From Terfezia claveryi (lineage: Eukaryota; Ascomycota; Pezizomycetes; Pezizales; Pezizaceae), in NCBI GenBank assembly GCA_015179025.1, contig WHUX01000012.1:186001-250000 (forward strand): a stretch of DNA of 64,000 nt, in the 5' to 3' direction. How positions within the stretch are numbered: position 1 is the first letter of the stretch; each line of letters opens with the position of its first letter. Positions 56,804 to 64,000 of the stretch are shown piece after piece. The notes below the pieces were generated by a model. The model saw only the letters and a list, made by a program, of their open reading frames with translations. It had not been told where the DNA came from and searched no databases. Position numbers and translations under genes: made by a program.

Positions 56804-58371
56804 AGTTCCTCCCAGCGAAAAGGGAAGCAGAGCCAAAATGTGAAGAAACAAAAAAGGAAATAAACTGAGTCTCGTGAGTTCGTGGCCAAGCACCGAGTTA
56901 TCGTGTTAACTTGTGAAACCACAGAAAAACGGTTCACAGTTGACTTGATCACCAAAGCCAGATATATAGGGTAAGAAAGTTCCCAAAGATGTTATCCGTA
57001 AGTATGCAAATATGCAAGAACGAAATGATAAGCACGGAAGTGGCAACAAATCAACGATGATAGACACTGGATTCCTGGAGAGAACTGTGAAGAAAAGAAA
57101 CTTGATGTTTTGTCGAACGTAACGTGGTGTTGAGCTAAGGTAGCTGGTACGAGGAACAAGTTAGTAAGAAAAGTTACTTTATGCGAGTCGATGTTTCTGG
57201 ACTGGGGTTTATGATTATGAGGGTTTGGGGAGATAGGTTTATCTATACTAGACGTGGTATTGCAATTGAGAAGAAATGCAATGAACATCATTTGATGGGG
57301 TAGATAAAGCAAGAAGAATCTTCTGACGGAGGGAATGAGGTCCAGGTGCTACACCTGATGGCCAGTGGGCAAGAATAATCTTACCTGCTAGATCTTGTGA
57401 TGATAAAGTAGTGTAGCAGTACTTTGTAGTCAGATTTGATTTGAACAGTGGGAAGCATAAAAGGTCTGTAATGCTTTTGGCCGGCAGAGAGAGATGTTCA
57501 GAAGTCTGGGGAAAAATTGGGAAAGATCGATGGGACCCAGATCCAACTGAGACTCTGCTTCTTCGGAAAGCAGTAGAGCTAGTCTCGTCCAGAGTCTGGC
57601 CAGTCTGCCAGTCTGCCAGTCTGTTGATGTAGCAAGTATCACTAGCCAGAATGTATAAGGCTTGGCACTATCGCAAGAAATGAGTACATGTAAGTACATA
57701 AACTAATATTGCATGAATTTCCTGTCATCAAGGGGCAAGGGTGCATACATGACCGGCTGGCTGTGATGGTTTATGTAAAAGGAAGAGGCTGTATGTGTTA
57801 TGTATGTGTTATGTATGTGTTATGTATGTGTTATGTATGTGTTATGTATGTGTTATGTATTTGTATGTATGTGTGAATATGTATGTGTATGTATGGTTGT
57901 GTATGTAAGGTTGTGGTAGTTACGGTCATGTGTTGTTAGGATTTTTTATTGCGTTTTATTCAGGACTTACAGCTGGCTACAAGCCGGCTGGCTTACATCT
58001 CGAGAAAACCAGACTGCACTTTGCACTTGCCTTGCACCCCTCTCTTGCGTGCGGATAAAACTGAGCTCTACTCAACTGTAGACGTTACCTATATATGCTT
58101 CCCTATTTCCGTATTCCTGACACTCGTTACTTCTAACAATCGAAGGCTGGCGCCATACAAAGTAGGTGGTGCCTGCTTTCGTGGTTGTGGCTGACGACAG
58201 TGTGGTGTTTCGAGCCAACCGCGTTTCTCCCAAGACTCGACGTCAACTCCAGGTCGGTGGCAAACAAGACCCTTCAAAAGCATCGCGACAGCTCCTCCAG
58301 AGCTGCCCAAACCCCCTCGATAGACCACTTATTCTCCTTGTACGCGTCGCCCCGTCTTCGCAGGGCCCACT
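56804..58371. promoter_or_regulatory. Divergent promoter region between HDAC and ING genes
   Basis: A 1.57-kb non-coding spacer from which the deacetylase is transcribed leftward and the ING protein rightward. It contains a minisatellite (57791-57862) and a local repeat of CAGTCTGC (57600-57622). No specific factor site is claimed; the frames within it are chance. Confidence 0.5.
57791..57862 (+). repeat. 11-bp minisatellite, about six copies
   Basis: The unit GTGTTATGTAT is repeated about six times, followed by degenerate GTATGT runs up to about 57912. It lies midway between two divergent genes. Confidence 0.9.
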
Positions 58372-60039
58372 ATGACTGAGGATGTAGCATCAGTTCTCGA
58401 GCATTTCATCAATGATGGTATACACCCCCCCTCCCCCCCAAAATAAAGACCCCAACCTCCGAGACACTCCCCATCTCCGAAGTACATAACTAACCCTATT
58501 ACGCAGTCGCAAATCTGCCAAATGAGATAGCACATATTTATGAAGAAATTCAAGCGAAAGATAAGCTTCTCTTAGAACTCCAAAAGGGCATTCAGCAACG
58601 TGATGGTTCCATACAGAAGTGGATCAGGGCGAACGGAAGTCACGTACCCAACCCCAAGGAAGAGGCATATTCAAACCACATACGAAAAGCATATGCCCAA
58701 ATCAATATCATTCAGGATGAAAAAGTGGCCTTCGCCCAGAAGGCCCTGGACTTGGTATGTTATATATTCATAATTTTGCCAGATTTTTTATTTTCTTTTT
58801 CTATTGCTTTCCCTTTAAACCTATGAACAGAAAATAGTCCGATATGTACAAAGCCGTTGGGCTTGAGCGTATACCCACTTGCATTGCATCTAGGATCTCT
58901 TGGAGATTTCCTATCTGGCTCTTCCTTCATGATACACTCCTATGATATCACCTCCCATTTCCCCGCACAATGTTCCCCAGCAAGTCACCTGACTCCGTCA
59001 CTCTACCCCGCCAAATATTAACCTATCCTCCGCATCTTAGATGGACAAGCATATCAAACGTCTCGACGTAAAAATAAAAGACCTACAGAGCGAAGGTCTA
59101 TTTCCAGCTGAGCGGATCCCCCTGCCTCAACACCCTTCCATCTCGGACAATAAAGTAGCTCCTGGTCTTTCACATTCACGCAACGCCTCCCGTCGGGTCT
59201 CACCTTCAATTCACGTCCGTTCCTCTTCCTTGAACCTTGAGAAGTCGGCTTTATCAGCTGCTTCAACTCCAGCAGCCACTAGCATTGCCAATCCCCTTTC
59301 CGCCGCCGCTGCTTCCGGTGCAGCCTCGGTAGGGACCCCAGGCTCTGCCTCTGGTCACGATAATAAGCGTCGTAGGCTGACTTCAGCAACGGGTGCGAGT
59401 GTTGGAAGTAATATTGGAACTGCGACTAGCGGAGCTCCACCCTCAATATCGTCCACCGTGGCTAACGCTGGAGCTACCACTCCAGGTCCCGGTAGTGCGG
59501 GGCTTCCTGGTCGTGGCTCTGTTGAAACTGGACGTCCCACCGACGGCAATGGGTTACTCGCACGGACAGGGCCAGTTATAAAGCGAGGAGGCATGAAGCA
59601 TGGTGGAGTGGGACATAAGCGAAGGGTTCAGCATGAACAAGAGGATGAAGAAGAAGAAGAGGAGGATGATGACGATGATGAGGAAAACGGTGATGATAAG
59701 AGACTTTACTGTTATTGCCAGCAAGTCAGCTGGGGTAATATGGTGGCTTGTGATGACTCGGACTGTCGCTACGAGTGGTTCCATTGGGGTAAGTTCAACT
59801 GTCCACTCGTACTCGTCCATATGTTCCTCATATCAATCTCTCCACAGGCCTCGGCCCTTCCATATCCTCAACTACACCCTCAATCTTCCCTTCCCATACA
59901 TTACTTTTCCACCCTCTTTCACACATATACTTACTTGCGTTTCCACCCAACAGGATGTGTCAACCTTACAAAAGAACCACCCGGAAAATGGTACTGCGAG
60001 ACCTGCCGAAAACGTCGAGAAAAGAAGCGAGAGGAATAG
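58372..60039 (+). CDS. ING-family PHD-finger chromatin protein (Yng2/Pho23-like)
   Basis: Exons 58372-58417, 58507-58754, 59041-59788 and 59954-60039 give 375 residues. ING proteins are subunits of histone acetyltransferase or deacetylase complexes and read H3K4me3 through the PHD finger. The N-terminal ING domain is at residues about 5-110: [34 protein letters not shown], and [20 protein letters not shown] Ser/Ala/Gly-rich linker of about 170 residues with an acidic run precedes the PHD finger (about 316-365), whose zinc ligands lie in [28 protein letters not shown] and [12 protein letters not shown]. Intron 3 (165 nt) splits the HWGC motif, is a multiple of three and has no in-frame stop. 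Assignment to Yng2 (NuA4) rather than Pho23 (Rpd3L) or Yng1 is not settled; the basic tail KRREKKREE is common to several. Confidence 0.92.
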
Positions 60040-61167
60040 TATCTCGATCAAGCTATCTTTCTCAGATCAAATCCAAGACGATCCCCACCACAACCCCCGG
60101 CTATCTAAAATCATCTTCCGATTTTACTCTCATTACTCCCTCCCGCTTTTAGCTTCCTCTACCTCTGATTTCCTGCTAACTTCCATTTATGACACTCTTA
60201 CCACTGGGAGGTTGCAAGCGGTCCGGTTTTGTTTCTTGGTATGTATTATTAAACTTTTTTTTTGATACTATTTTCTATTTTGTTAAAAGATGGTTGGCTT
60301 TTCTGAGCCGATCTGGGTTAAGGGACAGTTGGGATTATTGACATCACATCCATCTGCGCTGTTTATTGACGGTACGCAATTATAAGTGCTAATAATGCAG
60401 TCTTCGGTCGGGGCTTCTTTTTTCCTTGCTCCTTTGATTCCTGCGCTTCATGTATATTGTTTCTTTGTGACCCGCTCCCATCATGTTGTTAATTGTTGGC
60501 GCTTTTCAGTGAATTAGGCTAGAGATGGTGTTGCTGGTCGGCGAACACTATCTTCAAGTTTCTCAAGGTGCTTGAGAACAAATCCAGCGAGTTTTATTTA
60601 TAATGGATGTTGAGCCAGTGTGAATTCTAGTGAAACGCGATCTTGTGTCCACAATCAGATGAAAAGCCCAATGATCACAGCACGAAAATACTTCGGCAAG
60701 AGCCCATATTCGAAATACTTATAATTAGAGCTACCAAGTAATACTTTATCTACTCCAATCTCACCACGTGCACAAGCTAATGAACTAGGTCCAAATTAAT
60801 GCTCCCAGAACCTTATCATTACTTACTTTCCACCATCCGCAGTTGTAGGTTGCCGATATCAGCAACTTCACCTAACTAGAAAGGAATAAAATAGTGAACC
60901 GCAAGTGAAATCAAAAGAAGCGTAAAAAGTACATAGAAGGATAGAAGATACAGCATAAGACAAGCCACAAACGAAAGCTTAACAGGAAAGCCAAGAGATG
61001 AACAGAGAAAGTTATTAAAAAAAAGAATTGAAAGCCCAGAGAGAAACTCTTCCGCAATAAACGGAAGGAGAGATGAAGTGGGGTGCAAATGTGGATGAAC
61101 ATCTTGTTAATCCTGTTCAAGGCAAGGTATACTCTTCTAAAACTTCATAAATCTCCCAACTCTTCTA
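60040..61167 (+). other. Intergenic region, convergent 3' ends
   Basis: About 1.1 kb between the ING gene (+) and the tricalbin gene (-). No gene recognised. Confidence 0.6.
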
Positions 61168-64000
61168 TCACTTCTTCCCTAAGAAGCCCCTTCGCTTTGG
61201 GCTTCCGCCAGTACCAGTCTCGCTAGTACCATTAGGCCTGAAAGAAGTTTTCAGGACCACCTGTCCTCCACTAACAGGCACGACAGTGTCCCTACCACTC
61301 CCAGTATCATCCACAAAGAAAACAGCTTCACCAAGAGGCTGGTCCTTGAATAGATGGTCATCTTCAACGTAAATCTGGAATTGCTGGTCGGCAGTACATG
61401 TAATTGTACACATTTCGTTCCATGTCACTTCTCCAGTAGATGTTTTGTGGCTCTTGCTCTTCAGGATTTCTTTAGTCTTGCTACCAAGTATCCTAATACG
61501 TCCACGCATATTGAGATCTTTGGCTGGAAAGCCAGATGCGGAAACTAGGCGGATAGATGCAACACCAAGGTCAGCTCCGGACCCAGAGGTATCAGGTCGT
61601 GACGGAGATATGCTCTTGATACTTGCTCCACTCTTCGATCGCCGGTGATGTCTGGAGTCGTTGGGAGCCAAAGAGTTTCTTGAGTTGACATCCTGCTCTG
61701 CCAAGGTGTTGAGAGCCGCTGTGGGCTGGTTGTGTGAATCAACAGTCTGCAACTCTCCGTCACTAGTCGCTCTTACACCACCACCTTGAGCAACTGTTTG
61801 CTCCATCATTTGCTCCTCTTCGACAATGTCATTCGTCTTTGACTTTCCTCCGAAGAGGCCTCGCTTGACGGCGGAGGCTCCCTTACCAATACCGCCCACG
61901 ACGGTTCCACCAACTTTGAGTGGGGCCCCAGCGACGCCTGTCACAATCTTGCCTGGAACTGCGAATGTGCCAGAGAAAGTAGAGGAACCTTGTCTTGTCC
62001 TGATAACATAGGCTGCCTTGAAGAGGAACCGCAACCGGATCTCACCAAAGTCACCAGCTTCCCATTTCTTGCTGAAGAGCTTGTAGGCCTTGATAACAGG
62101 GTTGTACGGTTCTAGACTAGTGAGATCCAGTCGTGCTTGTCCGATGAAATCAGCGTCACCAGCCAAGTCCCAATCATAAATCTTCACAATGAAGTCCGCG
62201 GCAGTTCTGGATGGAATCCTTGTATCGAAGAATTCATTCCAAGCAGGGTGAAGAGTTTTCTTTAGAACCTTCGACTTAAATATCTTCTCATCATTAAGCT
62301 CGAAAACACAGAAAGGATCACTCTTTCCATTTCGATCCATCGCCTTAAGATTTACGGCATCCAAGATGTCCACGCGGAGATCTCCCATGTTGTTGATACT
62401 TTCGCTGGGATCAAGAGTCATCTGGATGGGAATATACTTGAGACTAATTTTGACCTTACTGAGATCTCCATTATTGTGTTTCAAGGTCAAAACGGTTGGG
62501 TTATTCAAACATTGCCTCAAGGTTGACAGAGTGTCACCTGTTAGCTTCGCAACAATATCATCTTCATCATGTTCCTTGTCCTTTTTAGATTCCCTCAATC
62601 GAATTGTCACTTTAGAAAAGTCGAGTTCTCGTACAACACAGTCACCAACTAGATTGATTTGGTTAGGTTCAATTCTCAAATTGGGAGACCAAGGATGACC
62701 AACTTTCTTCAAACTTTTGGTTTTGACTCTTGATCTTTGCTGTAGAGTATGCAGGATACATCATGTCGTCAATAAGAATGTCCAGATGAGTGTCCGTCTT
62801 GGCAATTTGACCCTCAATAAACTTGAAAATCAACAAACCGGAGTCTATAGTAATTAGCATAAAATGGCAGTTATCTAGCATACTGGTATATCACTTACTG
62901 TACTTCAGTAATTCCTCCGGAGTCAATCGCAACTTCGGTATCGTCTTCGATTTCTCTAATTCCTCGTCGGCAGTGATAGTAGTTACAGCGGAAACCATGC
63001 TATCCTGTCTCTTCATGCCTTCCGATTCTGGAGCTTCGGGTTCCGGCGACTTCTCTTTCTCGGCGTCTCCTGGTTCCTGGGCCTTCTTCTCATCCTCCTC
63101 TTCAGGATCAGCAACGTTGAGGCAAGGGTAGAAGGCGATGGTGAAGTTCAACGTGCCCTTAGCTGTCCCCTTACGGTTAAGTACCAAACCACGGCTTTGA
63201 TCGTCCTTCTGACTATGTTCGAGTAGCTGACCAGTCTCTTCATCCTCTTTGATATAATCAGCCACAGCTAGGTCAAAGGCACCCAAAGAACGATCGCTAC
63301 CCATCTTTTCGGCATCCATAACCTCGAGGGTAAGCATCTCCCGGGTATTGTGAACTGGAACATAGAGTACTTCATCCCACTTAGGGTTAAGCTCATTATT
63401 GAAGACAACGGTTTTTGCCTTTTCGATGCCATTCAATAGAACGCGCCCATATGGATCGGATTTGCCAACGGCCTCCAAATTACGAAGATCTTTAGCGTTT
63501 TTGAAATGGACCCTCATAACACCAATTGGAGTAACATAACCACCAGAACCGACAGAACCCTTGATTGCGACAGGCTTCCACTGAGCCCTGAGCTTAACCT
63601 TTCCGGATTTCGCGTTTGCCAGATTGAACCATTCATTGCCCCTTGCAAGATCATTCATCAAGAGGTCAAGTTTCATGTTCCAAACACCCAATTCAGGATC
63701 TGCCGCAAGTCCCCGATCGTCCTTGATTTTCAGTCCAAGGGTACACCTCGACTTGTTTGTGATCAAAACCTCTTCAAACTCTTCCCAAATAGGGCTATTC
63801 TTTCTTTTCTTGATAGCCGTAGTGTGGATCTCCTTATTATTCACTGACATGATGGCGTATGGAGAAAGTTGTCCAATCATACTCTTAGAACTGTCTAAGT
63901 CCTTCGCCTGGGAGACTGTGTATCGAAGAATGCCGGTGGGTATATCAGGTGGTGGCTGAATAGTTCCATCTTCAAGTTTGGTTTCCTCCAGAACAGGGAA
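61168..64000 (-). CDS. TCB: Tricalbin (ER-plasma membrane tether), C-terminal part, cut by the right window edge
   Basis: Exons on the minus strand are 64000-62899 (open to the edge), 62844-62704 and 62648-61168, giving the last 907 residues. Tricalbins/extended synaptotagmins anchor cortical ER to the plasma membrane and carry an SMP lipid-transfer domain followed by C2 domains. The SMP and transmembrane hairpin would be right of 64000. Five C2-like units are visible in order: GILRYTVSQAKDLDSS; GVMRVHFKNAKDLRNLEAVG with GKSDPYGRVLLNG; the atypical SGLLIFKFIEGQIAKTDTHL; GDLRVDILDAVNLKAMDRNG with GKSDPFCVFEL and LHPAWNEFF (calcium-binding Asp residues retained); and a C-terminal ASIRLVSASGFPAKDLNM. 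The 55-nt intron between exons 2 and 3 uses the weaker donor GTTGGT with a CCTAACC branch. The basic end SPKRRGFLGKK is usual. The assignment is firm. Confidence 0.92.

Overview
This is nuclear DNA of a filamentous ascomycete (Pezizomycotina). The evidence is short GT-AG introns of about 48-75 nt (a minority are 100-290 nt) with CTAAC/CTAAT-like branch sites, fungal orthologues such as Nej1, a Rck2/Srk1-type kinase, a Hos2-type deacetylase and tricalbin, a Copia retrotransposon, and no operon structure. Genes are spaced by 0.7-4.8 kb of non-coding sequence. This would suit a repeat-rich genome such as a pezizomycete, but the class cannot be fixed from the sequence alone.

Layout. 1-2.7 kb: left-truncated, frameshifted Ty1/Copia element on the minus strand, with a half-tRNA primer-binding site and a probable LTR. 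2.8-5.0 kb (+): cactin, a spliceosome-associated protein, with five exons. 7.1-8.7 kb (+): forkhead transcription factor. 12.0-14.3 kb (-): NEJ1/XLF end-joining factor. 15.1-15.9 kb (-): ribosomal protein eL34. 16.7-18.7 kb (+): MFS transporter. 20.2-21.3 kb (+): unknown cysteine-rich protein. 24.0-24.9 kb (+): methionine sulfoxide reductase A. 26.7-28.0 kb (+): protein with two ZZ zinc fingers. 29.0-31.5 kb (-): Rck2/Srk1-like kinase. 36.3-38.4 kb (+): unknown disordered protein.

38.4-44.4 kb is a relic zone. It holds a 1.15-kb element with long terminal inverted repeats, a frameshifted GPI14/PIG-M pseudogene, and fragments of a fungal-specific transcription-factor domain that include a 48-bp inverted duplication. 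After this come an ORP/Osh lipid-transfer protein (44.5-46.6, -), a PLP-dependent Cys/Met-metabolism enzyme (48.1-49.4, +), a DUF7514-like low-complexity protein (50.2-52.5, -), a class I histone deacetylase (55.0-56.8, -), a divergently transcribed ING-family PHD protein (58.4-60.0, +), and the C-terminal part of a tricalbin (61.2-64.0, -, cut by the window edge).

Most genes are independent housekeeping or signalling genes. The one pairing with functional logic is the head-to-head HDAC and ING genes, since both families act in histone acetylation/deacetylation complexes. All exon coordinates were derived by reading splice sites and checking phase by hand. Start codons are ATGs chosen by homology and context. 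No database search was possible. I found no complete tRNA, rRNA or CRISPR array, and no clearly undescribed multi-gene system; the most unusual content is in the 38-44 kb relic zone.
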